Shown: positions 25,739-36,012, counted from the stretch's first letter. The stretch is 64,000 nt of DNA from Salinivibrio sp. ES.052 (GCF_900141775.1 NZ_FSRI01000003.1:1-64000); one strand, 5' to 3'. Translations and numbers: made by a program. Notes: generated by a model not told the origin, from the letters alone.

Positions 25739-27487
25739 TTATTCACCCCAACAGGTTTTTTTCTCGCCAGGCGTAGGGAGATAACACACCAAAGGACCAG
25801 CCGGAAGCGCTAACACCGGTTGCTGGCGAGCATAATGGATAAAGCACTCCGCCATGGATAAGCCAATCGAGCGGCGGAGGCCGGTTTGAATCGCATCGTA
25901 TCCTTCTTTTCCTTGGGCGGTATAAGATGACGACACACCTGTGTATTGTCGCTCATTATCTATGGCTATCCAGTGATTACCGCGCTTTATCTCGAGTTGT
26001 GTTACCCGCGCACCCATCGGCTGCCACGCTTCGTAGCGATAGCGTATATCGGCGCAATACGGAAAACTGCCTGACCCGAGGCCCGTCATGCCATTGTCTG
26101 TGGCATTGTTGATTGCGCCTTCAATCGCACGACGGATCTGTGCCCCGGTTACCTGGTAGGCGATCACGTCGATAGCAAACGGTAACAACGCGCCTGCAAT
26201 TAAAGCGGCCGAGAGCGGCCCGGCGTTTAAACTGACTCTCACGCCACCCGCATTATGAATAGCAAAATCGGCTTCAATACCTTGCTCACGAGCCGCCCAT
26301 AAAAAGCTTTCTGTCACCAGCGGCGCCACTTCGCTGCCGCCCTCGCTGTCAGGCACGCGTACATGACGGAGTCGTTGCGGCACATATGTGACAACGTCAC
26401 TTTCTAGTTGCGCCACATGGGGACGGTAGGTGCGCTGTAGATACTGTTTCAACGCGAGATCACTGGGTAATATCAGTACATTGTCTTGTCGGTTAAGATA
26501 GCTTCTTACTGCTTGATACGAGCCTTCGGTCAATTGCTGTTCCCGCGAGGCATCCATCGCGAGACTGCGCCCGAGCAACAAGTAATTTTGACCATCAAAG
26601 GCAACTGGCCGACCGTTTTCATCGATAGATAACGTAAAGCGACCGATGGCTTGCGCATGGCAACCCGCTTGCACAATCCAGGTATCATTGACTTTATAGC
26701 CGTAGGGATCTTCTTTCGCCAAACCAAGGTTTTGAAAGTCTCCCTGCAGCACATGGGTATGTCCTCCCACAATCACATCAATCCCATTAACCGCAGCCGC
26801 TAATTCCTTGTCTTTGTCATAACCCAAGTGGCTCAATAGAATAATGGTGTTCACGCCTTGTTGACGCAAAAAAGCCACGGTGTTTTCAGCGATGCGTGTT
26901 GCAGGCAAGAAAGGAGTATCATGATCAGGGTGTGCCAATGCCGCCATTTGCTCAACCGCTAAACTGAAGATGCCCACTTTGTGTCCGGCATAGGTTTTAA
27001 TGAGTGTACTCGCGCGCTCCTCCGGGGCGATGTATGGCAGTAAAGCGGGTTTCTCACTGACGCGCTTGTCCTTGTCTTTTGACTCATCCGCCACATGCCA
27101 ATTCCCCGCAAGCAATGGGAATTGAATATCATCAAGAAAGTCAGCCACGGGGCCATTCCCTTGGTCAAGCTCGTGATTACCAATCGCCATCGCATCAATA
27201 CCGAGTCGATTCAGCAAATCTGCATTCGCCTTACCTTTGAACAAGGAGTAATACAGAGTCCCTTGAAAGCAATCACCTGCGTGCAGAAAAAGGAATGCAT
27301 GGTCATCTTGCTTAGCCTGCTCACGAAAATGTGCCACGGCTGAAGCAATGCGTGCGAACCCGCCGCTATTGGCATAAACCGGTGTCGCATTATCATCCAA
27401 GTTTAGCGAGACAGGCGTGGACTCAAAGTGAGAGTGCGTGTCGTTAATATGGGCAATCGTTAACGAGAAAGGTTGTCGTGCTGTCAT
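25739..27487 (-). CDS. 5'-nucleotidase / UDP-sugar hydrolase family metallophosphatase
   Basis: A 582-residue two-domain enzyme. The N-terminal calcineurin-like domain has IAHINDTHSHFE, HAGDCFQGT, AIGNHELDQG, LSHLGYDKD and VGGHTHVLQG, which provide the two-metal site. The C-terminal 5'-nucleotidase domain has NAGGVRVSL and the FPYCADIRYRYE region that binds the nucleotide. Unlike UshA it shows no signal peptide, so it may act in the cytosol or be exported by another route. Confidence 0.85.
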   Translation of the reverse strand: MTARQPFSLTIAHINDTHSHFESTPVSLNLDDNATPVYANSGGFARIASAVAHFREQAKQDDHAFLFLHAGDCFQGTLYYSLFKGKANADLLNRLGIDAMAIGNHELDQGNGPVADFLDDIQFPLLAGNWHVADESKDKDKRVSEKPALLPYIAPEERASTLIKTYAGHKVGIFSLAVEQMAALAHPDHDTPFLPATRIAENTVAFLRQQGVNTIILLSHLGYDKDKELAAAVNGIDVIVGGHTHVLQGDFQNLGLAKEDPYGYKVNDTWIVQAGCHAQAIGRFTLSIDENGRPVAFDGQNYLLLGRSLAMDASREQQLTEGSYQAVRSYLNRQDNVLILPSDLALKQYLQRTYRPHVAQLESDVVTYVPQRLRHVRVPDSEGGSEVAPLVTESFLWAAREQGIEADFAIHNAGGVRVSLNAGPLSAALIAGALLPFAIDVIAYQVTGAQIRRAIEGAINNATDNGMTGLGSGSFPYCADIRYRYEAWQPMGARVTQLEIKRGNHWIAIDNERQYTGVSSSYTAQGKEGYDAIQTGLRRSIGLSMAECFIHYARQQPVLALPAGPLVCYLPTPGEKKTCWGE

Positions 27488-27597
27488 AATTATCCGTGTT
27501 ACAACACAAAAAAGGATGATACAAGCTTAACATTGACACATGCAAGAAAGGTTAAGTTTCTGATAAATTAACGACAACGAAACGACAAGGAAGCAAG

Positions 27598-28506
27598 ATG
27601 ACCATGCAAGTTAACAATATCAAGGTGGCCTTTATTGGCCTAGGCGTGATGGGCTTTCCAATGGCTGGGCACCTTCAGCGCCACGGCTACCCAACTTGCG
27701 TCTATAACCGAACCACCCGCAAAGCCGAAGCTTGGTGCGACGCCTATTCAGGCACATATGGAATAACGCCAGCCGAAGCTGTAGCTGATGCTGATATCGT
27801 CTTTATGTGCGTGGGAAACGATGATGACGTACGCAGTGTGGTGTATGGCGATATTGGCGTGTTAGCCAATATGAAAAAAGGCAGTACGCTAGTCGATCAC
27901 ACCACCACCTCTGCCGAGCTAGCCCTTGAGTTGGCACAAGTATGCGAGCGTCAAGGCCTGAGCTTTCTCGATGCCCCCGTCTCAGGCGGCCAAGCCGGTG
28001 CGGAAAAAGGCGCACTCACCATTATGGTCGGTGGCACCCCTAATGTGTTCAGTGACGTTGAACCGGTCATGAACGTCTATGCCAGCGCAATCCAGCATAT
28101 TGGCCCGCATGGCAGTGGCCAGCGCTGCAAGATGGCTAACCAAATATGTATTGCCGGCGTCTTACAAGGCTTATCCGAGGCACTCACCTTCGCGCAATCC
28201 GCTGATCTCGATATCGAAAAGATGATCAATGCCATTAAGCACGGGGCCGCAGGCTCTTGGCAAATGGAAAATCGTGCTTTGACCATGGCAGAAGACAGTT
28301 TTGATTTTGGCTTTGCGATTGATTGGATGCGTAAAGATCTGGGCTTTTGTTTAGAAGAAGCCGCCAAGTTAGGCGTGGGACTTCCCTTAACCGAGCAGGT
28401 GGATCAACAGTATAACAAGTTACAAGCGCGCGGCTATGGCCGTTGCGACACCTCGGTCCTGATCAAGCAGTTTGATACAGATACCAAACCATCTTCATCG
28501 ACCTGA
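27598..28506 (+). CDS. NAD-dependent beta-hydroxyacid dehydrogenase
   Basis: A 302-residue member of the 3-hydroxyisobutyrate dehydrogenase / tartronate semialdehyde reductase family. It has the Rossmann motif IGLGVMGFPMAGHL, the substrate motif FLDAPVSGGQAGAEKGALTIMVGG and the catalytic Lys region GSGQRCKMANQICIAG. The C-terminal helical domain has the family's DWMRKDLGFCLEEA. The substrate is not determined from sequence. The start follows AAGGAAG. Confidence 0.85.
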   Translation: MTMQVNNIKVAFIGLGVMGFPMAGHLQRHGYPTCVYNRTTRKAEAWCDAYSGTYGITPAEAVADADIVFMCVGNDDDVRSVVYGDIGVLANMKKGSTLVDHTTTSAELALELAQVCERQGLSFLDAPVSGGQAGAEKGALTIMVGGTPNVFSDVEPVMNVYASAIQHIGPHGSGQRCKMANQICIAGVLQGLSEALTFAQSADLDIEKMINAIKHGAAGSWQMENRALTMAEDSFDFGFAIDWMRKDLGFCLEEAAKLGVGLPLTEQVDQQYNKLQARGYGRCDTSVLIKQFDTDTKPSSST

Positions 28507-28516
28507 TCCAAACACG

Positions 28517-28551
28517 CGCCTTTCCTCGGCACCTGAGGCCGAGGAAAGGCG
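28517..28551 (+). terminator. Strong hairpin after dehydrogenase gene
   Basis: Perfect 13-bp stem CGCCTTTCCTCGG/CCGAGGAAAGGCG with a 9-base loop, without a T-run. It may end the dehydrogenase transcript or shield its 3' end. Confidence 0.5.
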
Positions 28552-28593
28552 AAACAAGGTGTATACTAAAGTTAATCCATAAGGAGGGTTGCA

Positions 28594-28713
28594 ATGACAG
28601 CTATCTATGTAATCTGCGCCATCGCCATGATGATTGGCCTGTTCACCTTATACGCCCCCTTTATTGAAAAATGGTGTGATAAGCAATTAAGCCCGAGAAA
28701 GAAAGATACGTAG
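28594..28713 (+). CDS. Putative 39-residue membrane peptide
   Basis: Starts MTAIYVICAIAMMIGLFTLY, one hydrophobic span, and ends in a basic tail (KQLSPRKKDT). A near-perfect AAGGAGG lies 7 bases before the ATG. Not recognised by name. Located between the dehydrogenase hairpin and the GTPase gene. Confidence 0.6.
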   Translation: MTAIYVICAIAMMIGLFTLYAPFIEKWCDKQLSPRKKDT

Positions 28714-28831
28714 TTATTCACACCTGCCCTCGCTTTTCTCATCCCTCTGATTAAGTGGTATGATGCGCGCCATTCTTGCGCCACTGACTGATATCGTGTT
28801 GGCGCACTGGCATCAGCAAGGTTGTACAAAC

Positions 28832-29776
28832 ATGGTTAACAACAAAATCCAGTGGTTTCCCGGGCATATGCATAAAGCTCGCAAGGAGATCGAAGAGGTC
28901 ATCCCCAAGATCGACGTGATCATCGAGGTGCTCGATGCGCGCATTCCCTTTAGCAGTGAAAACCCGCTAATTCGCTCTCTGCGTGGCGATAAGCCGGTGA
29001 TCAAGGTACTGAATAAACGCGATCTAGCCGATCCGACGATGACCGAGATGTGGATGGCTCACCTAGAAAAAGAGCAAGGCGTGTCGGCGATGGCAATCAC
29101 TACCTCACACCCGCATGAAGTCAATCAAATCATGGATCGCTGCCGCTCACTCGCCCCACACCGTGAAACCATGGGAAAAAACATTCGCTCGATGATCATG
29201 GGGATCCCCAACGTCGGCAAGTCCACCATTATTAATAGCCTTGCTGGCCGAGTGATAGCCAAAACCGGCAACCAACCCGCGGTGACGCGCCAACAACAGC
29301 GGATCAACCTGCAAAACGGCGTGGTACTATCCGATACACCTGGGATTTTATGGCCAAAGGTTGAGAACCCACACAGCGGTTTTCGCCTCGCGGCAACGGG
29401 CGCCGTTAAAGACACGGCAATGGATTATGACGAAGTCGCCTTTTATACCGTGGAATACTTAGCGAGCGCCTATCCCGAGCGACTGCAAGAACGCTATCAA
29501 CTCGATGCATTACCCGAAACAGACATTGAGTTAATGGAAGCGATTGGTGCCAAACGCGGTTGTTTGCGCGCTGGCGGTCGTGTCGATCTCCATAAAGCCT
29601 CGGAAGTGCTATTACACGACTTACGCGCTGGTGCGCTGGGTGGTCTCACCTTAGAGAAACCGGATATGATAGAGACCGAGCTGGTGCAAGTAGAAGAAGA
29701 CAACACCCGTCGGGAACAAGAAAAAGCCGAAAAAAAAGCAGCACGCCGTAAGCGTTATCTCAAAAATAAGCGTTAA
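28832..29776 (+). CDS. rbgA: Ribosome biogenesis GTPase YlqF/RbgA
   Basis: A 314-residue circularly permuted GTPase. It starts NKIQWFPGHMHKARKEI, the family's PGHM motif, then the order G4 (LNKRDL), G1 (GIPNVGKSTIIN) and G3 (DTPG). The C-terminal part is rich in Lys/Arg. RbgA assists late maturation of the large ribosomal subunit. ATG 28832 follows AAGG. Confidence 0.9.
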   Translation: MVNNKIQWFPGHMHKARKEIEEVIPKIDVIIEVLDARIPFSSENPLIRSLRGDKPVIKVLNKRDLADPTMTEMWMAHLEKEQGVSAMAITTSHPHEVNQIMDRCRSLAPHRETMGKNIRSMIMGIPNVGKSTIINSLAGRVIAKTGNQPAVTRQQQRINLQNGVVLSDTPGILWPKVENPHSGFRLAATGAVKDTAMDYDEVAFYTVEYLASAYPERLQERYQLDALPETDIELMEAIGAKRGCLRAGGRVDLHKASEVLLHDLRAGALGGLTLEKPDMIETELVQVEEDNTRREQEKAEKKAARRKRYLKNKR

Positions 29777-29805
29777 CACGGCCGGTTACATGACAACCAG
29801 TCACA

Positions 29806-29834
29806 TGCCAAAGGGGCATTCGGCCCCTTTGGCA
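29806..29834. terminator. Bidirectional hairpin between rbgA and chemoreceptor
   Basis: TGCCAAAGGGGC/GCCCCTTTGGCA, a 12-bp stem with a 5-base loop, lies between two convergent genes. No clear T-run on either side. Confidence 0.5.
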
Positions 29835-29843
29835 AGGATGTAG

Positions 29844-31835
29844 CTAGACTTTAAATTGCCCCACTAATTGTTGCAACGCCGTATTTGCCGCTTGTAAATC
29901 GTGTGCACGCTGCTCTGTAGTTTGCCCATGTTGATGCAGCTTGGCAACGATATCACGGATAGACGTCATGGTTTGGCTGATGTCTTCAGTGACCTGGCTT
30001 TGCTCGGTAGCCGCCGTGGCGATTTGCGTACTTAGCTCGTCAACCTGCGTCACCGATTGGGTCATGGTTTCAATCCGCTGCTCAACCTGTTGGCTACGAT
30101 CTGAGGATGACACGCACTGCTCTCTGGTCTCTTGCATGGATTGACTTGCCTGTGTCACGGCGTCGCTTACCTGTGCCAACATCTTATCGACTTCACCCGT
30201 GCTCTGTTGCGTCCGCGAGGCTAAGTTTCTTACCTCATCCGCAACAACCGCAAAGCCTCGTCCCTGATCGCCCGCCCGAGCCGCTTCAATCGCCGCATTC
30301 AAGGCAAGTAAGTTAGTCTGTTCCGCAATATCACCAATCACGCCAAGTATGGATTCAATCGCTTTAGTATGGTCTCGCATTTGCGCAACTTTTTGCTCGC
30401 TGGTTTCCACGTTATCGACGAGGGCTAAGACACTGCGTGTCGATGCCTGAGTCTCTTCACGCGCTTGCTGGGCTTCTGATTGCATCTGACGCGTGACATC
30501 ATGGCTTTGATTAACGTTTTCCGCGACATCAGAGGCAGAGGCACTCAGCTGATTAATCGCGGTGGCAACGCCTTCTGTTTCTCTCACATGGGCGTCTAAC
30601 GTCGATAAGGTTTGGCTAGCATCATGACTGATTTGCTCAACATAGTTCGAACAGGTTTGATTTGCGCTCATCACTTTCTGTACTAAGTCTTGCAAATAAG
30701 CAATAAATTCATTCACTGAATGAGAAATGCTATCCAGCTCATCATCGCCTTTTGTCGGCAATCGTAGTGTGAGATCCGCATCGCCTGAAGATAAGCTATC
30801 CACATTTTGCTTAAATGTCGCAAAGCGGCCATGAAGTCGCTTAAACGCAATGAGCATGACCACGAGCAATAAGCCGATCAGAGGTAACTGGATCCAAGCA
30901 AGGGTGGTGAGAATTTTATCGCTCAGCGCCGTGAGTGATGAGGTTGGTTTGGCAACGACGAGCGTCCATGGCGTACCAGATACTGGCGACAGCAATAAGG
31001 TTTGCTCCTGGTCTTGACCTTGAAAGGTCAAACGTTGCGTTTGTTGATTCAGAGCCGTATCAATGGCCTTGGCGAAAGGCGTGTTAAAACGTGAGACCGA
31101 TTTAAGTACATCGTCACGCGTGAAACCACCACGGCTTTGACTCAGGATCTTTCCATCGGATTCCACAATGGCAATGTTGGCATCTAATGCTTTTTGCTTT
31201 TCCGAGACCAGTTGATTGAAAAAACCAAGCGTGACATCAATGGTCGCCACACCATATAAATTGCCTTTCTGATAAATCCCCATGGCACAGTTGGTACGAG
31301 GCTGAGCACTGGCACCATCTTTATAAGCATTGGCCCAAACGCATTCTCCTTTGGGTGCATTTTGACCGGCACGGTGCCAAGGTTGGGTGTAATAATTCGG
31401 GGCCTCGTCACTGTTCCAGTAGGTATTCTCAATCAGTTGCCCGCTATTATCACGATGATAAAAGGTGGAGGCACGATCAACGCCTGAGAGACGTTTATTA
31501 GGTAGCGGCCATATGCCTCCCCCAAATACCAAAGGGTTGCCGTATTGATCAATAAGGTGCGGTAGTTGGGTATCGATTTGGCCACTGGTTAAGGTTGGGA
31601 TAAGTTGCGTAATGGCACGCTGCTGCGCTTTTACCTCACGAAGTGCAAAGGTAATATCGCGCCCCACTTCATTCAGGTTCAGTTTAAGTCTTTCTTCTCC
31701 CTCTTTTTTTAGCGTTGGTGCAATCCATGTCTGTATGCTAAAAACAGTCAGGATCGTCGCGATCAGTAAAAAGACGATCAATCCGATACTGTATCGACCT
31801 TGTATCGTGGCAAACGGTGATCGAGTCGTTTTCAT
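29844..31835 (-). CDS. Methyl-accepting chemotaxis protein with Cache sensor
   Basis: 663 residues: membrane span at about 16-40, a periplasmic Cache-type ligand domain to about 305 and a second span at about 307-333. A HAMP-like region follows, then a long coiled coil whose tip contains [19 protein letters not shown] and [12 protein letters not shown], the CheA/CheW contact region. No C-terminal CheR-tether pentapeptide (ends LVGQFKV). Ligand unknown. Confidence 0.9.
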   Translation of the reverse strand: MKTTRSPFATIQGRYSIGLIVFLLIATILTVFSIQTWIAPTLKKEGEERLKLNLNEVGRDITFALREVKAQQRAITQLIPTLTSGQIDTQLPHLIDQYGNPLVFGGGIWPLPNKRLSGVDRASTFYHRDNSGQLIENTYWNSDEAPNYYTQPWHRAGQNAPKGECVWANAYKDGASAQPRTNCAMGIYQKGNLYGVATIDVTLGFFNQLVSEKQKALDANIAIVESDGKILSQSRGGFTRDDVLKSVSRFNTPFAKAIDTALNQQTQRLTFQGQDQEQTLLLSPVSGTPWTLVVAKPTSSLTALSDKILTTLAWIQLPLIGLLLVVMLIAFKRLHGRFATFKQNVDSLSSGDADLTLRLPTKGDDELDSISHSVNEFIAYLQDLVQKVMSANQTCSNYVEQISHDASQTLSTLDAHVRETEGVATAINQLSASASDVAENVNQSHDVTRQMQSEAQQAREETQASTRSVLALVDNVETSEQKVAQMRDHTKAIESILGVIGDIAEQTNLLALNAAIEAARAGDQGRGFAVVADEVRNLASRTQQSTGEVDKMLAQVSDAVTQASQSMQETREQCVSSSDRSQQVEQRIETMTQSVTQVDELSTQIATAATEQSQVTEDISQTMTSIRDIVAKLHQHGQTTEQRAHDLQAANTALQQLVGQFKV

Positions 31836-31937
31836 GAAAATATTCCCTATTTACGAACAGCTCAGTTGCTCACATCACCATACTTTTGTGTGCCAAGAAA
31901 AGCATGGGGGATCGTCACATTATGTGTGCGCTGTTAT

Positions 31938-31969
31938 AAAAAAGCCCGTCGTACCGAAGTATGACGGGC
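31938..31969 (-). terminator. Intrinsic terminator of aminotransferase gene
   Basis: GCCCGTC/GACGGGC stem (extended by TAC/GTA) followed on the minus strand by TTTTTTAT. It is 37 bp past the stop. Confidence 0.8.
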
Positions 31970-32005
31970 GTATGCTAATGCCTCGATGTGATTGAATATT
32001 AGCTG

Positions 32006-33190
32006 CTATGACGTCACGTCCACCAGCGCATCAGCCAGTCTATCAATGTGGCGTTCAGCCAAACCGGCAATATTAATGCGACTATCCCCTACCGCATAGA
32101 CGCCGTGCTTATCTCGCAGCTGATTGATCTGATCACCAGTCAAGCCAAGCACGGAAAACATGCCACGATGGTGCTGAATAAAGTCAAAATAACCATCACC
32201 GGTACGGTCGCGCAGTGCTGACGTCAGCCCTTCACGCAATGCGTTGATACGGGTATTCATCGCCTCAATTTCATCGCGCCACTGCTTGGTTAAGGTGTTG
32301 TCAGTCAGAATTGTCTCAACAATGGCGGCACCGTGATCAGGCGGCATGGTGTAAGTACTACGCGCCAGTTGCATAATGCGTCCTTTCGCATTTTGGGCTT
32401 CTTTCGCCGATTTGCCGACAACAATCGCCGCTCCAGTACGCTCACGATACAATCCAAAGCTCTTGGAGCAAGAGGTGGCAATCAGCATTTCCTCAACGTT
32501 ATCGGCCAGAATACGCAAACCCCGAGCATCTTCTTCTACCCCATCACCAAAGCCTTGATAGGCAATATCCACAAACGGGGTAAATCCGTTGCGATTCGCA
32601 AGCTCAGTGATCGCTTCCCATTCTTTTAGGCTGATATCGGCACCGGTAGGGTTATGGCAACAACCGTGCAGCAATACCACATCGTCCGCACCAGCTTGCG
32701 ACAAAGCGTTAAGCATGACATCGGTATCCACCATTTTGGTGTCACGATTAAAATAGGGATAAAATTTTACCGTCAGACCCGCCGCTTCCATCACCGGCTT
32801 ATGATTCACATAGCTGGGATCCGTCAACCAGACAGTGGTCACCGGCTTAGCCAAGTTCATCAAATCGGCCAACATACGCAACGCCCCACTTGCGCCTGGG
32901 GTTTGCACGGCGGCACAACGCTTATATGCGTCGGTCCCTTTGAGCAAGAGATCAACCATAGCTTGGTTGAAGTTTTCATTACCCGCCAGTCCGACATACG
33001 CTTTGGTTTGCTGACTTTGCGCTAATGACTGCTGCGCCGCTTTAACGGCGTGCATGATCGGCGTTTGACCCTGACTGTCACGGTATACGCCAATACCCAA
33101 GTCCATTTTGTGCTCACGCGGATCGTCACGATACGCCAGTGACAAGGAGAGAATCGGATCCTGCTGAGCAGGCGAGAGCAGATCTAACAT
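32006..33190 (-). CDS. tyrB: Aromatic/aspartate aminotransferase
   Basis: A 394-residue PLP enzyme of class I fold type I. The PLP Lys lies in SCSKSFGLYRERTGA, and the amino-acid carboxylate Arg region is near VGDSRINIAG. LHGCCHNPTGADIS is the cofactor Asn motif. Length and motifs fit TyrB/AspC; the choice between them is not certain. It sits beside nrdDG as in V. cholerae, which I take as positional support. Confidence 0.8.
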   Translation of the reverse strand: MLDLLSPAQQDPILSLSLAYRDDPREHKMDLGIGVYRDSQGQTPIMHAVKAAQQSLAQSQQTKAYVGLAGNENFNQAMVDLLLKGTDAYKRCAAVQTPGASGALRMLADLMNLAKPVTTVWLTDPSYVNHKPVMEAAGLTVKFYPYFNRDTKMVDTDVMLNALSQAGADDVVLLHGCCHNPTGADISLKEWEAITELANRNGFTPFVDIAYQGFGDGVEEDARGLRILADNVEEMLIATSCSKSFGLYRERTGAAIVVGKSAKEAQNAKGRIMQLARSTYTMPPDHGAAIVETILTDNTLTKQWRDEIEAMNTRINALREGLTSALRDRTGDGYFDFIQHHRGMFSVLGLTGDQINQLRDKHGVYAVGDSRINIAGLAERHIDRLADALVDVTS

Positions 33191-33264
33191 AGTATTACGT
33201 CCTTTTAAGCTTGGATGCTCAAGATACGCTATACCCTACCCCATGCGGGAAAATTGGCAACCTC

Positions 33265-33762
33265 TTAACCATGATTCTCTTGCCCTTTCCGGGCCCGCTC
33301 GGACAGAAAGTGTACGTATTGGTTGGCACTTCCCCGCCACACCAAATTAGGATCGGCTTCATCTTGAATAAACTTGCCGTCAATCAATACATCAACCAAA
33401 TCGACAACATCTCGCTGTTTTGGTGACAGTTCTGCCAATGTATAGCCTGTCCACAGCCAAATGTCTTTGCTCGGTGCTCTAGCTACCACTTCTTGTAACA
33501 ATTCTTTTACACTGTCGAGATTAGCGGGATGAAGTGGATCACCACCGCTTAACGATAACCCTCGGCGCGGGATCCGTGTATCGAGTAAATCTTGGACAAT
33601 TTGCTCTTGAATCAGGTCAGTGAATGGATGGCCGCTTTTTAGCGGCCACGTGGCTTTATTGTAACAACCTCGGCATTGATGCTCACAACCAGAGACAAAC
33701 AAGGTACAACGCGTGCCCGGCCCATTAACAATGTCGACCGGGATATATTGGTGATAATGCAC
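33265..33762 (-). CDS. nrdG: Anaerobic ribonucleotide reductase activating protein
   Basis: A 165-residue radical-SAM enzyme. The cluster motif is CEHQCRGC (Cys-x3-Cys-x2-Cys), preceded by VNGPGTRCTLFVSG. LSGGDPLHPAN binds S-adenosylmethionine. It generates the glycyl radical on NrdD. Starts 10 bp after nrdD. Confidence 0.95.
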   Translation of the reverse strand: MHYHQYIPVDIVNGPGTRCTLFVSGCEHQCRGCYNKATWPLKSGHPFTDLIQEQIVQDLLDTRIPRRGLSLSGGDPLHPANLDSVKELLQEVVARAPSKDIWLWTGYTLAELSPKQRDVVDLVDVLIDGKFIQDEADPNLVWRGSANQYVHFLSERARKGQENHG

Positions 33763-33772
33763 GTTATGCTCC

Positions 33773-35914
33773 CTACATATGCTTAACGCGGCGGATCACT
33801 TCCTGCTGCTTACCCGGATTAAATGGCCGCGTATCTGGACTACCCAGATAGCCACAGACTCGACGAGTAACCGATACTCTTGCAGGGTCGTGATTACCAC
33901 AGGCTGGGCAGGTAAAGCCTTTACTGGTGCAATCAAACTCACCGGTAAAACCACATTCATAACATTCATCGATTGGCGTATTGGTGCCATAATACGGCAC
34001 ACGATCATAGCTATAGTCCCAGACGTTCTCCAGCGCTTCTAAATTATGCTGAATATTGGGGTATTCCCCATAGCAAATAAACCCACCATTAGCCAAGCGC
34101 GGATAGTCCATCTCAAAATCGATTTTGTCGTAAGGCGTGACTTGTTTTTCCACGTCGAGGTGAAAACTATTGGTGTAGTACCCTTTATCCGTCACCCCTT
34201 CAAGCACACCAAACGCTTGGGTATCGAGCTGACAAAAACGGCTACATAGGTTCTCACTTGGCGTGCTATATAGACTAAATCCATAGCCTGTCTCTTCTTT
34301 CCAACGCTCGGTTGCATCATGTAAGTAAGCCACAATGGCTTTGGCTTTCTTTTGTTTTACCACGCTGTCGTAAATATGCGGTGCGTTATCGTACAGCGCA
34401 TTGATGGTCTCGTGCAGACCGATATAACCCAATGAAATCGATGCTCGACCATGTTTGAAGATCTCACTGACTTCATCATCAGGATTAAGTCGGATCCCAC
34501 ATGCCCCTTCCATATATAAAATGGGCGCCACGCGGGCTTTGACCCCTTTAAAACGCGCAATGCGGGTGTCGAGGGCCTGGCGTGCAATACTTAATGTCGC
34601 ATCCAGGCGCGCATAAAAGGCGTCTTCATCCCCTTCTGCCTCAATCGCTAAACGGGGCAGATTAATGCTGACCACACCTAAATTATTGCGCCCTTCGTGG
34701 ATCAACTCACCGTTTTCTTCATAGGCACTTAAAAAGCTTCGGCATCCCATTGGGGTCTTAAACGAGCCGGTCACCGATACCACTTGGTCATAGTTAAGAA
34801 TATCGGGGTACATCCGTTTTGAGGCGCACTCAAGCGCCAGTTGCTTGATATCATAGTTCGGTTCGCCAGTCTGTCGGTTTAAGCCTTCACGAATACAAAA
34901 CACCAGTTTCGGGAAGACTGCTGTTTTGCGATTTTCGCCCAAGCCAGCAATACGGTTAGCCAAAATAGCGCGCTGTACCGCCCGCGAAGACCAAGATTCA
35001 CCCAAGCCTAATCCGAAGGTGACAAAGGGAGTCTGTCCATTGGCAGTATGTAAGGTGTTCACCTCGTACTCCAAGGATTGAAACGCGTCAAAACACTCTT
35101 TGTCCGTTCTCGCATGCGCATAAGCTTCAGGTTCACTAATCGACCACTCGCGGGCAACCAATAAGTGCTTTTGATAACTGGCTTCAACATAAGGGGCGAG
35201 CACTTCATCAATGCGGTTGATCGTCGTGCCCCCGTATATGTGGCTGGCTACTTGGGCGATAATTTGTGCCGTCACGGCCGTTGCGGTCGAGATAGACTTC
35301 GGTGGGGCAATTTCTGCATTGCCCATTTTAAAGCCTTTTTGCAACATACCGGCCAAATCAATCAGCATGCAATTAAACATGGGAAAGAAAGGCGCGTAGT
35401 CTAAATCGTGGTAATGGATTTCGCCCGATTCATGCGCTCTGACGACCGCACTAGGCAACATATGTTGCTTAGCATAATGCTTGGCGACAATCCCCGCGAG
35501 TAAATCACGCTGAGTAGGAATCACCTTACTGTCCTTGTTGGCGTTTTCGTGCAGCAATTCGGTGTTGGTTTGCCCCACCAGCCCTTGCACTTCATGGTTA
35601 AGTCGACCTCTACGCTCGCGCGCAATGTCCCTATCATGGCGGTATTCAATGTAAGCGCGCGCGACGGCTTTATGCGGGCCGGCCATCAGCACGTCCTCAA
35701 CGGCATATTGGATATGGTCAATATCCACTTCGGCATCGCCGGCAAATTGAGTCGCAATACGATCCGCTAAGCGACAAATCGCTTCATCGGTTAATTGACA
35801 CGGTTCAGCGTCCCGCTGCGATTGGGCTGATTCTCGCGCACACGTCACCGCTTGGACGATACGATCTGCATCAAAGGGGACGCGTGTTCCGTCGCGCTTA
35901 ATTACCGCTGGCAT
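33773..35914 (-). CDS. nrdD: Anaerobic ribonucleoside-triphosphate reductase
   Basis: A 713-residue enzyme that reduces ribonucleoside triphosphates under anaerobic conditions. An ATP-cone is at residues 1-95 (VIKRDGTRVPFDADRIVQAV). Two CxxC pairs near the C-terminus (CYEC, CPAC) bind zinc. The glycyl radical loop is RRVCGYLGS. Start ATG 35914 follows GGAGGG. First gene of nrdDG. Confidence 0.95.
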   Translation of the reverse strand: MPAVIKRDGTRVPFDADRIVQAVTCARESAQSQRDAEPCQLTDEAICRLADRIATQFAGDAEVDIDHIQYAVEDVLMAGPHKAVARAYIEYRHDRDIARERRGRLNHEVQGLVGQTNTELLHENANKDSKVIPTQRDLLAGIVAKHYAKQHMLPSAVVRAHESGEIHYHDLDYAPFFPMFNCMLIDLAGMLQKGFKMGNAEIAPPKSISTATAVTAQIIAQVASHIYGGTTINRIDEVLAPYVEASYQKHLLVAREWSISEPEAYAHARTDKECFDAFQSLEYEVNTLHTANGQTPFVTFGLGLGESWSSRAVQRAILANRIAGLGENRKTAVFPKLVFCIREGLNRQTGEPNYDIKQLALECASKRMYPDILNYDQVVSVTGSFKTPMGCRSFLSAYEENGELIHEGRNNLGVVSINLPRLAIEAEGDEDAFYARLDATLSIARQALDTRIARFKGVKARVAPILYMEGACGIRLNPDDEVSEIFKHGRASISLGYIGLHETINALYDNAPHIYDSVVKQKKAKAIVAYLHDATERWKEETGYGFSLYSTPSENLCSRFCQLDTQAFGVLEGVTDKGYYTNSFHLDVEKQVTPYDKIDFEMDYPRLANGGFICYGEYPNIQHNLEALENVWDYSYDRVPYYGTNTPIDECYECGFTGEFDCTSKGFTCPACGNHDPARVSVTRRVCGYLGSPDTRPFNPGKQQEVIRRVKHM

Positions 35915-35923
35915 ATGCCCTCC

Positions 35924-35971
35924 ACACCATATATAGGATTATAAAAACACCACAAACACAAGATGTGGCAT
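35924..35971 (-). promoter_or_regulatory. nrdD promoter with two NrdR-like boxes
   Basis: Boxes at 35924-35939 (ACACCATATATAGGAT) and 35956-35971 (ACACAAGATGTGGCAT) agree with the NrdR consensus, as I recall it, at 13 and about 10 of 16 positions. They are spaced 32 bp start to start, close to three helical turns. A perfect TATAAT (35938-35943 read on the minus strand) lies between them. NrdR represses nrd operons by binding such paired boxes. Confidence 0.65.
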
Positions 35972-35998
35972 TAGATAGCAAGTAGGGGGGCAATTGTG

Positions 35999-36012
35999 TT
36001 GACTCAGATCAT
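35999..36012 (-). promoter_or_regulatory. FNR-like site upstream of nrdD
   Basis: TTGAC-TCAG-ATCAT matches 8 of 10 positions of TTGAT-N4-ATCAA. It lies about 75 bp upstream of the likely start of nrdD transcription. Anaerobic activation by FNR is known for nrdDG in E. coli. Confidence 0.4.

Noticed and set aside
25519-25776. 85-residue plus-strand frame after the permease gene
   Set aside because: No ribosome-binding site, and it overlaps the better-supported 29-residue frame and the nucleotidase end.
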